This document shows, one piece after another, positions 25,501-33,378 of a stretch of DNA of 64,000 nt (position 1 is the first letter of the stretch; each line of letters begins with the position of its first letter). The stretch is taken from contig NZ_AQHN01000067.1 of NCBI RefSeq assembly GCF_000359745.1, positions 62,001-126,000 on the forward strand. Direction: 5' to 3'. This DNA is from Rhizobium freirei PRF 81 (GTDB taxonomy: Bacteria; Pseudomonadota; Alphaproteobacteria; Rhizobiales; Rhizobiaceae). The position numbers were made by a program, and so were the translations under genes. Below the pieces are notes generated by a model. That model did no database searches. It was not told where the DNA came from and saw nothing but the letters and a program-made list of their open reading frames with translations.

Positions 25501-26592
25501 TTCGCCCGGCTCGGAAAGTTTTGGCGACTGGGCGTCGAGGATGACGATGGAATAGGTCGGCAGCGGTGCGCCGATGGTCACCGGCTTGTCGGGCGTCAGG
25601 TATGCCATGGTCGCCGTGACCGTCGCCTCGGTCGGGCCATAGGTATTGAGGATCTGCCGCCCGTCCTTCGACCAACGGGTGACGAGATTGTGCGGGCAGG
25701 CCTCGCCGCCGACCAGGATGGCGCGCAGCGTCGGCACGTCGCTTTCGATGGAGGAGAGCAGCGTTGGCGAGCAGGCCATGCAGGTGATGGCATTGGCGCG
25801 CAGGAAATCCGACAGTTCCTCGCCGACGAGCGTCATTCGCCCTGGCGCGGGCACCACCGTCGCGCCGGCGGCGAAGGGCACCCATATCTCCTCGGTCGAG
25901 AAGTCGAAGGCGATGGTCATGCCCTGATAGACGCGGTCGCCCGGACGGTAGCCGTAGGCCTCGGCGGCGATGCGCACGAAATTGCAGATGCTCTGATGGC
26001 GCACCGCCACGCCCTTAGGCCGGCCGGTCGTGCCTGATGTGTAGAGGATGTAGCAGATGTCGTCGTCCGTTGCGGCGATATCCAGCGGCGTGTCGGCATA
26101 TGAGGCGGCGTCGGAATAGCTGCCGTCGATGACGATATGGGGTACGGAAAGCCCGGCGGCACGCGTCGCATAATGAGGAACAGTGATGACGAAGCTGACG
26201 CCGGCATCCTCGACGATCAATGCCATGCGCTCTTCAGGGAACGCCGGAGCGAGCGGCACGAAGGCCGCGCCGGCCTTCATCACGGCGAGGATGGCGATAT
26301 AGGTATCGGCGGAACGATCAAGAAGCAGCGCCACCCGGTCGCCCGGCTTGACGCCGCGTTCGATGATCAGACGAGCGAAGCGGTTCGCCTGGGCGTCCAT
26401 TTCGCGGTAGGTCCAGACGCGTCCGCTATCGATAACCGCCGGCGAAGGGCCGTGGACATCGGCCAGCGTTTCGAAGACGCGGGAGAGCCGCTCATCCGAC
26501 CGGCCCTTGTGGACAGAGTCGGGACCTCGCAGGATTTGCGGCGCGCGGCCTTTCCCGATTACTTCTATAACGTCCTGAGCCTGGCCGTGCAT
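22573..26592 (-). CDS. Pls/PosA-type membrane non-ribosomal peptide synthetase-like enzyme
   Basis: A 1339-residue protein with an unusual plan. An adenylation domain (about residues 40-530) has YTSGTTGRPKG (about 184-194), FDFSTEEIWVPF, NTYGPTEATV, RTGDLGR and the C-terminal lysine region SDKVDTRKLP. A carrier domain follows with DDLGANSLLMARF (pantetheine serine). The rest carries about six membrane helices and three left-handed beta-helix (hexapeptide-like) soluble blocks. This matches epsilon-poly-L-lysine synthetase and the related PosA enzymes, which polymerise one amino acid without a classical condensation domain. ATG 26592 has AGGGA upstream. The first specificity residues Asp-Phe and a nearby Glu (FDFSTEE) would suit a basic amino acid, but this is tentative. 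Confidence 0.9.
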   Translation of the reverse strand: MHGQAQDVIEVIGKGRAPQILRGPDSVHKGRSDERLSRVFETLADVHGPSPAVIDSGRVWTYREMDAQANRFARLIIERGVKPGDRVALLLDRSADTYIAILAVMKAGAAFVPLAPAFPEERMALIVEDAGVSFVITVPHYATRAAGLSVPHIVIDGSYSDAASYADTPLDIAATDDDICYILYTSGTTGRPKGVAVRHQSICNFVRIAAEAYGYRPGDRVYQGMTIAFDFSTEEIWVPFAAGATVVPAPGRMTLVGEELSDFLRANAITCMACSPTLLSSIESDVPTLRAILVGGEACPHNLVTRWSKDGRQILNTYGPTEATVTATMAYLTPDKPVTIGAPLPTYSIVILDAQSPKLSEPGELGEIGIAGIGLAVGYLNRPDLTEQKFIPDFVGLPNNPSQRIYRTGDLGRINSDGEIEYHGRIDTQVKIRGYRIELGEIEAVLLDQPGIAQAAVTTWEIEPGRVELVGYYALKIGVDSIARADLAKELRRRLPDYMVPSFLEELPALPMTVSDKVDTRKLPKPASLRLGTERKEILPSTKDQRFLTEALRDVLKIDDIYVEDHFFDDLGANSLLMARFCAKLRTRKEWATTSMRDIYMYPTVSSLAQHLHGPEEEAAAVEEPCLTHRASNLAYWTCGAAQLLFYGVYSYLSLWLLNYGLNWVYDMLDDPVQLYLRCALLSAGVFFGMSGFAVIMKWLLIGRWKPESFPIWGVRYYRFWVVQTLIRTAPVVLFRGSPLYSLYLRMLGARLGRNTTIECRAIPVCTDLISIGENSILRKESMLLGYHAQAGYIHTGPITIGRDAFVGLGCVIDIDTSIGARAQLGHASSLQRGQHIPDDGHWHGSPAVSTTADYCKVHGVTLSRTRRILYDTVQLITMFALVTPFPLLFQTYWQNVSDDYQETIGIVAIGTTITLFGAIAVALFAALAVPRLFSLVLKPGRTYRLYGFHFWLQSVVEVCTNIRLVNLLFGDSSAVVHYIRALGWNLNEVVQTGSNFGSNQQQDNPLMCEIGSGTMVSDGLYMINIHKSASTFRLEHTKVGERNYFGNNIFYPPDGRTGENCLLGTKVMVPVDGVLRENVGLLGSPPFEIPRMVKRDKELIQGVSEDDRRARLPHKNRHNFATALMFLAVQWVALFVTLTIWDRALNYYTEWAQTALFVAVVLTAGLTIPLYILVEWASLGFRRLRPQMTTIYDITFWRHERHWKLADSPIVRLFAGTPFRPMIMRALGVKVGRRVYDGGSNLTERSLVEIGDDATLNEGCVIQAHSLEEGAFKSDHIRIGNGCTLSPAAFIHYGVTMGDGSIADVDCFVMKGEILEPNSIWRGNPAKLHSFVRPVADA

Positions 26593-26984
26593 ATCGGTCC
26601 CTAGTCGTTCATCTTCAAAATCGTGCTTGGTTGCCGTGTCCGGCGGTGCCAATGCGGCAACATTCTTCGCGCAGGCGCCTTACGAGCAACCCAAGCAAAA
26701 GGGAAGTGGATTTTTCGCCGCAGCGGAAAAAAGCCCCCTTTTGTGTGGTGTAAGTGCGAGCAACCCCCAAAACCCGGCGCGAAAAGCACTTGCCACTCTA
26801 TGACTTAGCAGAAAGAAGCACGCCGTTACACCGGAATGTTGGCGTATCTTCGATATCTATCCCGGCATGGTTGACGATCGGGATCATGGATGCGCGAATT
26901 TAGGTTCGATCACCTTGTTTGTTCGCCCGGCATTGGTGCCGCTCTACACGACCGGCTATCAACAATAGCGGCCTGCGAAGTGCA
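26593..26984. other. 392-bp intergenic region upstream of the synthetase gene
   Basis: This lies between the synthetase start and the end of the GlxA-type regulator gene. No coding sequence is recognised. Poly-A/T patches at 26711-26745 (TTTTTCG... GGAAAAAAG) form an imperfect hairpin and could be part of the synthetase promoter or a terminator for the minus-strand regulator gene. Confidence 0.4.
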
Positions 26985-27929
26985 TCATGCCTGCAACTCC
27001 CGCTGCGCGGAACGGCGGATTGCCTGTGGCGGCTGGCCGAAGGCACGCAGGAAGGCGCGGCGCATGCGCTCGCGATCGGCAAAGCCGGTTTCTCGGGCAA
27101 CGACATCGATCGCGTGGCGGCCCTGTTCCATCATCAGGCGGGCCGCTTCCAGCCGCAGGTTTTCGACGGCCTTGGCCGGCGACTGGCCCGTTTCGGCCCG
27201 GAACGTCCGGCTGAACTGGCGAGGGCTCAGATGTGCGGCCTCCGCCAGTTCTTCCACCGACAGTGTGGACGTCAGATTGCTGCGCGCGTAGGCAAGCGCC
27301 TTTTGAATGCGGTCGGATTTCGGCTCCAGTTCCAGAAGCGTGGAAAACTGCGACTGACCACCAGCGCGGCGATGATAGACGACGAGCTTGCGGGCAACGG
27401 CTCGGGCGATCTCCAGCCCGTGATCCTTCTCGACCATTGCCAGCGCCAGATCGACGCCGGCCGTCATGCCCGCCGAAGTCCAGACCGAACCGTCGATGAT
27501 GTAAATGCGGTCCTCCTCTGTCCTGATCCGCGGATAACGGTTTCTGAGTTCGCGGGCGAGATACCAATGTGTCGTAGCGCGGCGGCCGTCGAGAACGCCG
27601 GCTTCGGCGAGAAAAAAGGCGCCGGTACAGATGGAGGCCAGACGGCGCGTCGCGGGAAGGGCTGCGCGGATGAAATCCGCCTCGGCCTTGGTTGGCAGCT
27701 TGATGTCAGGTGCCCCGGCAACGATCAGCGTGTCGAAACCGGGATCGCTTAAGGCTTCCGTATCGATGATCATGCCGAGCGAGTTGGCGATCGGGCCACC
27801 GGTCTCCGAGAGGAAATGAATGTCGTAGGCTTTCTCGTCGAGCTCGAGATTGGCGAATTCAAAGGCCGAGACGGCTGCGAGGCTCATGATCTGGAAGCCG
27901 GGAAAGAGCAGGAAGGCGATTTTCTGCAT
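26985..27929 (-). CDS. GlxA-family transcriptional regulator (DJ-1/PfpI plus AraC domains)
   Basis: A 314-residue regulator. The N-terminal DJ-1/PfpI-like domain (about residues 3-170) includes the nucleophile-elbow cysteine in ASICTGAFFLAEAG. The C-terminal AraC domain (about 215-310) has two helix-turn-helix units: LSVEELAEAAHLSPRQFSRTF and DVVARETGFADRERMRRAFLRAFG. It is transcribed away from the short-chain dehydrogenase gene at 28058 with 128 bp between starts, so it probably controls that gene. The inducing ligand is unknown. Confidence 0.9.
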   Translation of the reverse strand: MQKIAFLLFPGFQIMSLAAVSAFEFANLELDEKAYDIHFLSETGGPIANSLGMIIDTEALSDPGFDTLIVAGAPDIKLPTKAEADFIRAALPATRRLASICTGAFFLAEAGVLDGRRATTHWYLARELRNRYPRIRTEEDRIYIIDGSVWTSAGMTAGVDLALAMVEKDHGLEIARAVARKLVVYHRRAGGQSQFSTLLELEPKSDRIQKALAYARSNLTSTLSVEELAEAAHLSPRQFSRTFRAETGQSPAKAVENLRLEAARLMMEQGRHAIDVVARETGFADRERMRRAFLRAFGQPPQAIRRSAQRELQA

Positions 27930-28057
27930 GGCATCATGTCCTGAAAGAATATGTCCTAAAAAGTGGTATATTTGACATTCATGACATCGGCAAGCGGGTA
28001 TAAAACTCTCCTTAAGCGCAAGGCACCCGGCCGGCGCGCAAAAACGGAGACACGATC

Positions 28058-28855
28058 ATGACACAGGAACATAAGGGTACGGCGCTGGTAACGGGCGCAT
28101 CTTCGGGCATTGGTGCGATCTATGCGCATCGGCTGGCAAAGCAGGGCTACGATCTCATTCTCGTCGCCCGCAATGGCGAGCGGCTGAAGGCGCTGGCAAG
28201 CCGGCTGACCGATGAGACCGGCCGCACCATCGAGACGCTGTCCGCCGACCTTGGCAGCAAAGACGATCTCGCCAAAGTCGAAAAGGTGCTGAAGGAAGAC
28301 CGGAGCATCACCATGCTCGTCAACAATGCCGGCTTCGGCGGTACGGCGCCGCTGCTCCAGTCCGACGCCGACAAGATGCAGGAAATGATCAATATCAACG
28401 TGACCGCGGTGATGCGGCTGACCTATGCCGTCGTGCCCGGTCTCGTCGCCCGCGGCGGTGGCACCGTCATCAATATCGCCTCCATCGTGGCGATCGCGCC
28501 CGAGGTTCTGAACGGCGTTTATGGCGGAACGAAAGCCTTCGTGCTCGCTTTCAGCCAATCGCTGAAGCATGAGCTTGCCGATAAGAACATCCGCGTCCAG
28601 GTCGTGCTGCCGGGCGCGACGGCCACCGAATTCTGGGGCATCGCCGGCACGCCCGTCGAACACCTCCCCGGCGAGATCGTCATGTCGGCGGAAAACATGG
28701 TCGACGCTTCGCTTGCAGGCCTTGCCGAAGGCGAATTCGCGACGATCCCGGCGCTTGAGGATGCGCAATTGCTTGCAGCCTATGAGCAGGCGCGCCAGGC
28801 CTTGATGCCGAACCTGTCGCGCGCGGCACCGGCTCGGCGCTACAAGGTCTCGTGA
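28058..28855 (+). CDS. Short-chain dehydrogenase/reductase (classical SDR)
   Basis: A 265-residue NAD(P)-dependent oxidoreductase. It has the cofactor motif TGASSGIGAIYA, NNAG, the catalytic Ser region NIASIVAIAPEV and the YGGTK catalytic Tyr/Lys pair, followed by PGATATEFW. The ATG at 28058 follows an ACGGAGACACG ribosome-binding site. Basic residues after the first strand (ARNGER) suggest NADP preference. The substrate is unknown. The divergent GlxA-type regulator is its likely controller, and a strong hairpin ends the transcript. Confidence 0.9.
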   Translation: MTQEHKGTALVTGASSGIGAIYAHRLAKQGYDLILVARNGERLKALASRLTDETGRTIETLSADLGSKDDLAKVEKVLKEDRSITMLVNNAGFGGTAPLLQSDADKMQEMININVTAVMRLTYAVVPGLVARGGGTVINIASIVAIAPEVLNGVYGGTKAFVLAFSQSLKHELADKNIRVQVVLPGATATEFWGIAGTPVEHLPGEIVMSAENMVDASLAGLAEGEFATIPALEDAQLLAAYEQARQALMPNLSRAAPARRYKVS

Positions 28856-29209
28856 GCGCCGCCAACTAAAGCCGATATCGCCCCATGAATGCATTGGTTG
28901 CTCCGCCTTCGTGAAGCCGAAGGCGGAGCATGCAGCGATTTTGGTCGCCGGAAAGGACGCGACGCTTGCATTCGCCTTTTCGGCGGCCCGAAATCGCCTT
29001 GCCGTCTGCGCTCCTACAGAGCAATGATATAGCTGGCTTAGTTTCTCCAAGTCATTTGCAGCGTTGTTTTGTCGCGACCGAAGTAAAATCGATTAGGGTT
29101 CTGGCGATCGTATTGACGCCGCAAAGCCGGCCTGATTTGTGGTTTGCAACACGCATTATGTTTGCTGGTCGCAGATATTGCAGGGATTTGGACCTCGCAG
29201 GGTGGATTT
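28856..29209. other. 354-bp intergenic region
   Basis: It holds the terminator hairpin at 28900-28929 and then about 270 bp with no recognised gene, presumably the promoter of the DUF3422 gene. The part from 29030 to 29160 is AT-richer than the neighbouring genes. Confidence 0.45.
28900..28935 (+). terminator. Intrinsic terminator after the dehydrogenase gene
   Basis: A perfect 12-bp stem (GCTCCGCCTTCG / CGAAGGCGGAGC) with a 6-nt loop lies 45 nt after the stop. The T-run that follows is short and delayed (ATTTTGG at about 28938), so termination may be partial. Confidence 0.65.
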
Positions 29210-30412
29210 ATGACGGCGGATTTTAATGCCGAGCTCCATGCTCGGCCGTCCATTTACTTCACCGGCCCGGCCTATGTTGAACACATTGCGCTCATGCCTT
29301 CCGCGCCGCCCGCCTTGCATGGCAGCCGGTATCTGTCCGATGGCGGTGGTAGTGAGGATCCGCGAACCCAGGTGGAGCACCACACCGAATTCGTGACCAT
29401 CACCCGCGTGACCCAATTAAGCACAGATGCCGACGAATGGCCCGTATCCGGCTTTTCAGTGTCTGAGATAGCGGCTCTCGTGGATATGGATGCGCCGAGG
29501 CTTATATCCCGGGTCGGCATTCTCGTGCTGGGAAACCCACCGGAGGAACTGGGGCCAACGCTTTCAAAGCTCGGATTTCGCGATACGGCGGCGTCTTCGA
29601 TCGGTGGAGGAGCGGCGCAGGTATGCTCTGACTTCCGTGTCCAGGACGACCACACGAGCCGCGTCCTTCTCTTCAACAGGGATCTGAACGCCTACCGTCT
29701 GGGTCGAATGGTTCGACGGGTCTATGAAATTGAAACCTATCGATCCATGGCCCTGCTCGGTCTTCCCGAAGCCCGTCGCTTGGCCCCCTTGCTCGGCAAC
29801 TACGATAAAAACCTCCTCGAGCTGACAAACCGAAACCAGACGACTCCAACCACCGAGCATAAGAAACTGCTCGAAGAGATTTCTGGCCTGTCCGCTCAGA
29901 TCATTTCGGCCGCCGCCGAGACGCGAAATCGGTTTGGGGCCACCGCTGCCTATGCCAAAATTGTCGAGGAGCGCATCGGCGAGCTTCGCGAATCCCATGT
30001 GCCCGGCTTTCAGAGGTTCGGCGTTTTCGTTGCAAGGCGGTTCAGGCCAGCCGTTCGGACCTGCGAGGCGACCGCGTTGCGCCTGGACAAGCTCTCTCAC
30101 GCCTCCATGCACTTGCTCGATCTCCTGCAGACGCGTATCCAGGTTGAAATCGAACATCAGAATGCTATCCAGATTCAGGCCATGGCAGATCGGGCCGCGA
30201 CCCAGGTCAAGATCCAAAGGGCGGTGGAAGGCTTCTCCATCATCGCCATCAGCTACTATCTTTTGAGCTTGCTCAAAGTCGCCTTCGAGGCGGCCGATCA
30301 TGCGGGTTACCACATAAGCCCATTGGTCATGCTGGTGTCGATCCCGCTCGTCATCGGGGCTGTCGCAATTTCTATCCTGCGGGTGAAACATGCCCTTTCC
30401 GCGCATGCCTAG
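29210..30412 (+). CDS. DUF3422 family membrane protein
   Basis: A 400-residue protein. The ATG at 29210 was chosen because AGGGTGG lies 6 nt upstream and the product then opens with FNAELHARPSIYFTGPAYVEH, the usual beginning of DUF3422 proteins. The middle (residues about 200-330) is helical and coiled-coil-like (EEISGLSAQIISAAAETRNRF), and two C-terminal membrane helices follow (SIIAISYYLLSLLKVAFEA and LVMLVSIPLVIGAVAISIL). The layout resembles magnesium-channel-like proteins in outline, but the function of the family is not established. The stop codon abuts a dispersed repeat. Confidence 0.85.
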   Translation: MTADFNAELHARPSIYFTGPAYVEHIALMPSAPPALHGSRYLSDGGGSEDPRTQVEHHTEFVTITRVTQLSTDADEWPVSGFSVSEIAALVDMDAPRLISRVGILVLGNPPEELGPTLSKLGFRDTAASSIGGGAAQVCSDFRVQDDHTSRVLLFNRDLNAYRLGRMVRRVYEIETYRSMALLGLPEARRLAPLLGNYDKNLLELTNRNQTTPTTEHKKLLEEISGLSAQIISAAAETRNRFGATAAYAKIVEERIGELRESHVPGFQRFGVFVARRFRPAVRTCEATALRLDKLSHASMHLLDLLQTRIQVEIEHQNAIQIQAMADRAATQVKIQRAVEGFSIIAISYYLLSLLKVAFEAADHAGYHISPLVMLVSIPLVIGAVAISILRVKHALSAHA

Positions 30413-30512
30413 AGGAGTTCCCGGAAAAGTGCCAAGCGGCTTTGCGTCTGGAATTGCGTGAAAACAAAGCGATAGAGCATTTCCATGGTTCCGTCTAAAA
30501 CGGAAATGCTCC
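30413..30512 (+). repeat. Dispersed palindromic repeat, copy 2 (RIME-like)
   Basis: It starts on the base after the DUF3422 stop and has the shared core GGAAAAGTGC...GGAATTGCGTGAAAAC, followed by a second palindrome GAGCATTTCC...GGAAATGCTC. It is in the same orientation as copy 1 and is the most diverged of the four in its core (GCCAAGCGGC in place of GCGCAGCGGT). Confidence 0.8.
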
Positions 30513-30879
30513 AGGTCTCGAAACCTTAGTCATTGGCGATACCGGAACATCGTTCTCCACGCTGGGCGCTTTTCCGCTCGTCATGCGGCTTGACTTCCAT
30601 CAGCCATTGTCTGCTGCACCGTCTTGCAGGTCGCGCCGAAGCCGTCCAGGGAGGTGGGCCGATGCGCCGCTTCTCGTTAAAAATGAAGCAGAGGGGTGTG
30701 AATGCGCAAAGCCCGTTCCGGTGGGGAGCTCAGGCAAAACGCAGGGGGGCAGATCACTGAACGCAGCTCTTCAGTTTGCCAAGCATCGGCAAGCGGAGGC
30801 GAAGTTCAGCAACACAGTTCAGCCCTTCCCAAACCATGTTCGCGAATATAGTCTCGGCCTGAAAAGTTGAGGGGGATTG
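30513..30879. other. 367-bp region between repeat copy 2 and kup
   Basis: No gene recognised. Short plus-strand frames here lack family resemblance. The kup promoter should lie in the second half, and the kup ribosome-binding site GAGGGGG is at 30870-30875. Confidence 0.4.
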
Positions 30880-32790
30880 ATGGCTGCGACGACGGATATC
30901 AAATCGCTGAAACACCAATCCGGCAGATCCCTTGCGATGCCTCTCGCCGCGCTCGGTATCGTCTATGGCGATATCGGCACAAGTCCTCTTTACGCTCTGA
31001 AGGAGGCGGTCAGGGCCGCCACGAACGGCGCGCCGGCAGGTGCCCAGGCAGTGATCGGAGCGGTATCCCTGATCTTATGGGCCTTGATCTTCATTGTCTC
31101 GCTGAAATACGCCGTGCTCATCCTTCGCGCTGACAACCGCGGCGAAGGCGGAATTGTCGCGATGCTCGCACTCCTGCATGCCCGCGAAGCCCCCGCCCGT
31201 TCGCCACGGGCGGCCCTGCTCGTCGTTGGGCTCGTTGGTGCAGCACTTCTCTACGGCGACGGGACGATCACACCTGCCGTATCGGTCCTCTCGGCGGTCG
31301 AAGGCCTGAAGGTCGATGCACCCTCGCTGAATGCCTATGTCGTGCCGATTACCATTGTCGTGCTTGTCGGCTTGTTTGCCGTCCAGCGATACGGAACCTC
31401 CTCCATCGGCCGCATCTTCGGCCCGATTATGCTTCTCTGGTTCGTTGCCATTGGGCTGCTGGGGCTCAAGGGCCTGCTGGAAGGTCCCGCGATCCTCGCC
31501 GCGGCAAACCCGTTCAATGCCCTGGAATTCATGATGCAGGTGAGTTGGGGCGGCAGGTTTGCGATTCTTGGCGCCGCATTTCTTGCCGTAACTGGCGGCG
31601 AAGCGATGTATGCGGATATGGGACATTTCGGCCGCGGGCCGATCCGTACAGCCTGGTTCGCTGTCGTTCTTCCGGCACTGGCGCTCAACTATTTTGGCCA
31701 GGGCGGTCATCTGCTCGCCAATCCGGATGCGATCGACAATCCGTTCTTCCAGCTTTCACCGGATTGGGCGCACTATCCGATGGTGTTTTTCGCGACTGCC
31801 GCAACTGTCATCGCCAGCCAGGCGATCATTTCAGGTGCGTTCTCTCTCACCCAGCAGTCCATTCAGCTTGGCTTCCTGCCGCGCATGCACGTGAAGTACA
31901 CGGCGGCACATGAAATCGGGCAGATTTACATCCCCTTCGTCAATACGCTCCTGGCAATCGGTACGATCACCGCCGTGCTCGTGTTTCGTTCGTCGGACGC
32001 GCTTGCCGGTGCCTATGGCATCGCGGTTTCGGCACTCATGATCATTACGACCATTCTGGCCGCTCTGATTGCGCGGCAATGGGGCTATAACCTGTTCGCG
32101 GTCGTCGTTGTGAACGGCACCTTCTTCGTTGTCGACGCGGTGTTCTTCTCGGCGAACAGCATGAAATTGTTCGAAGGCGGCTGGTTCCCTCTTCTGCTTG
32201 CCGCTCTCATCGCCTTCATCATGCTCACCTGGCGGCGGGGCGAACAAGTCGTAGAAAAGATGCGAATGGGGCTGAGACATCCCGAAGAGGAAATGCGCCT
32301 TAAGATCGCAAATCCGAAACTCATCCGCTTGCCTGGAGTTGCGGCCTTCCTCACCTCCGCAAAGACCGGCATGCCGCTGGCCATGGCAAATTTCCTGCGG
32401 CATAACCACGCCCTCCACGAGCGCATTCTTCTCGTGACCGTGGAATCGAGCGAACAGCCCAGAATTGCAGATGAGATGCGGACGAAGGTATCCGACCTCG
32501 GCTCCGGCGTGAGCCGCGTTGTTATAGGCTACGGTTTTACGGAACAGCCGGATGTCCCGAAAGCAATCGGCGAAGCTGTTGTCGACGGAAGTCTGGACGG
32601 CGTCGATCCGCACGCGATCTCCTACATCATCGGGCGAGAGACGATTATTCCGTCTGGGCATCCGCACACGATGGCACATTGGCGGGAGATTCTATTCGCA
32701 TTCGTGCAGCACAATTCGGAGCGAAGCGCCGTCTGGTTCAAAGTACCGGCAAGGCAAGCGATCGAGTTTGGAACCGAAATCGAGATATGA
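30880..32790 (+). CDS. kup: Potassium transporter Kup
   Basis: A 636-residue potassium-proton symporter. ATG 30880 was chosen over the adjacent TTG because GAGGGG is well spaced. It has the family start ALGIVYGDIGTSPLYALKEA, the GEGGIVAMLALL segment, YGDGTITPAVSVLSAVEGL and about twelve membrane helices, followed by a cytoplasmic C-terminal domain (about residues 470-636). It imports potassium, typically at low pH or when other systems are limited. No partner gene is adjacent. Confidence 0.95.
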   Translation: MAATTDIKSLKHQSGRSLAMPLAALGIVYGDIGTSPLYALKEAVRAATNGAPAGAQAVIGAVSLILWALIFIVSLKYAVLILRADNRGEGGIVAMLALLHAREAPARSPRAALLVVGLVGAALLYGDGTITPAVSVLSAVEGLKVDAPSLNAYVVPITIVVLVGLFAVQRYGTSSIGRIFGPIMLLWFVAIGLLGLKGLLEGPAILAAANPFNALEFMMQVSWGGRFAILGAAFLAVTGGEAMYADMGHFGRGPIRTAWFAVVLPALALNYFGQGGHLLANPDAIDNPFFQLSPDWAHYPMVFFATAATVIASQAIISGAFSLTQQSIQLGFLPRMHVKYTAAHEIGQIYIPFVNTLLAIGTITAVLVFRSSDALAGAYGIAVSALMIITTILAALIARQWGYNLFAVVVVNGTFFVVDAVFFSANSMKLFEGGWFPLLLAALIAFIMLTWRRGEQVVEKMRMGLRHPEEEMRLKIANPKLIRLPGVAAFLTSAKTGMPLAMANFLRHNHALHERILLVTVESSEQPRIADEMRTKVSDLGSGVSRVVIGYGFTEQPDVPKAIGEAVVDGSLDGVDPHAISYIIGRETIIPSGHPHTMAHWREILFAFVQHNSERSAVWFKVPARQAIEFGTEIEI

Positions 32791-32981
32791 CGACGCTTTA
32801 CCGAGGGCGCGGCCTGTAGCGCTATCGGGTTACGGGCGTTTTGAAGCGGGTAGTGGTGACGGAAAAGCCAAGCGCCGATAGAGGGATCGCACCGACGGTC
32901 AGGAACAGAAACCTATCTCGACATAATCGGTGCGCCAATCCTTGGTCCCGGCCGGACGGATTACCCCGTCACCTAGTCGAT

Positions 32982-33158
32982 TTACTGAAGCACCGTCACA
33001 AATTGCGCCTTTGGAGGCACGGGGCTCTCGTGATGCCCCGAAGTCGATCCGGCGATAACCGCAACGATTGCGACCACTATGTAGATAATGGTTCCGTTCG
33101 GCTTTCGCTCCGATATGCAACGCCTCGTCGACTCTAGCACGCGCGAATGTTCCGACAT
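32982..33158 (-). CDS. Small single-pass membrane protein, 58 residues
   Basis: A short frame antisense to an otherwise empty gap after kup. It starts at ATG 33158 with AAAGGA 6 nt upstream and ends at TAA. The product has a polar, basic N-terminus (MSEHSRVLESTRRC...ERKPNG), one clear membrane helix (TIIYIVVAIVAVIAGS) and a short tail with Gly-His-His. The pattern resembles small alphaproteobacterial membrane peptides of unknown role. The combination of ribosome-binding site, start and well-formed helix makes it more than chance, but no family name can be given. Confidence 0.6.
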   Translation of the reverse strand: MSEHSRVLESTRRCISERKPNGTIIYIVVAIVAVIAGSTSGHHESPVPPKAQFVTVLQ

Positions 33159-33378
33159 CTTGATCCTTTGCCTTGAAGGGCGCTTGTTTAGTCTATCAGC
33201 GGAGCCTAATGAATATCCAGATTCGCGTGGCTCCTTTGCAAAAGACGAATACCAGAAGACGTTTGGCCTAAACCGACACGATCAGTCTGTTGTTGGTTCA
33301 CGGGCTGGGCTTCATACTCGCCGATATGAGCAAGCCCAATCAGTGGTTCCAGCCCGTATTGCTCTGACGGAGGAGGAT

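Noticed and set aside
24112..26037. Long plus-strand open frame of about 640 codons
   Set aside because: It is exactly antisense to the adenylation and carrier domains of the synthetase, which carry clear family motifs. The plus-strand product is Arg/Asp/Ala-rich without domains, as usual for antisense frames in high-GC DNA.
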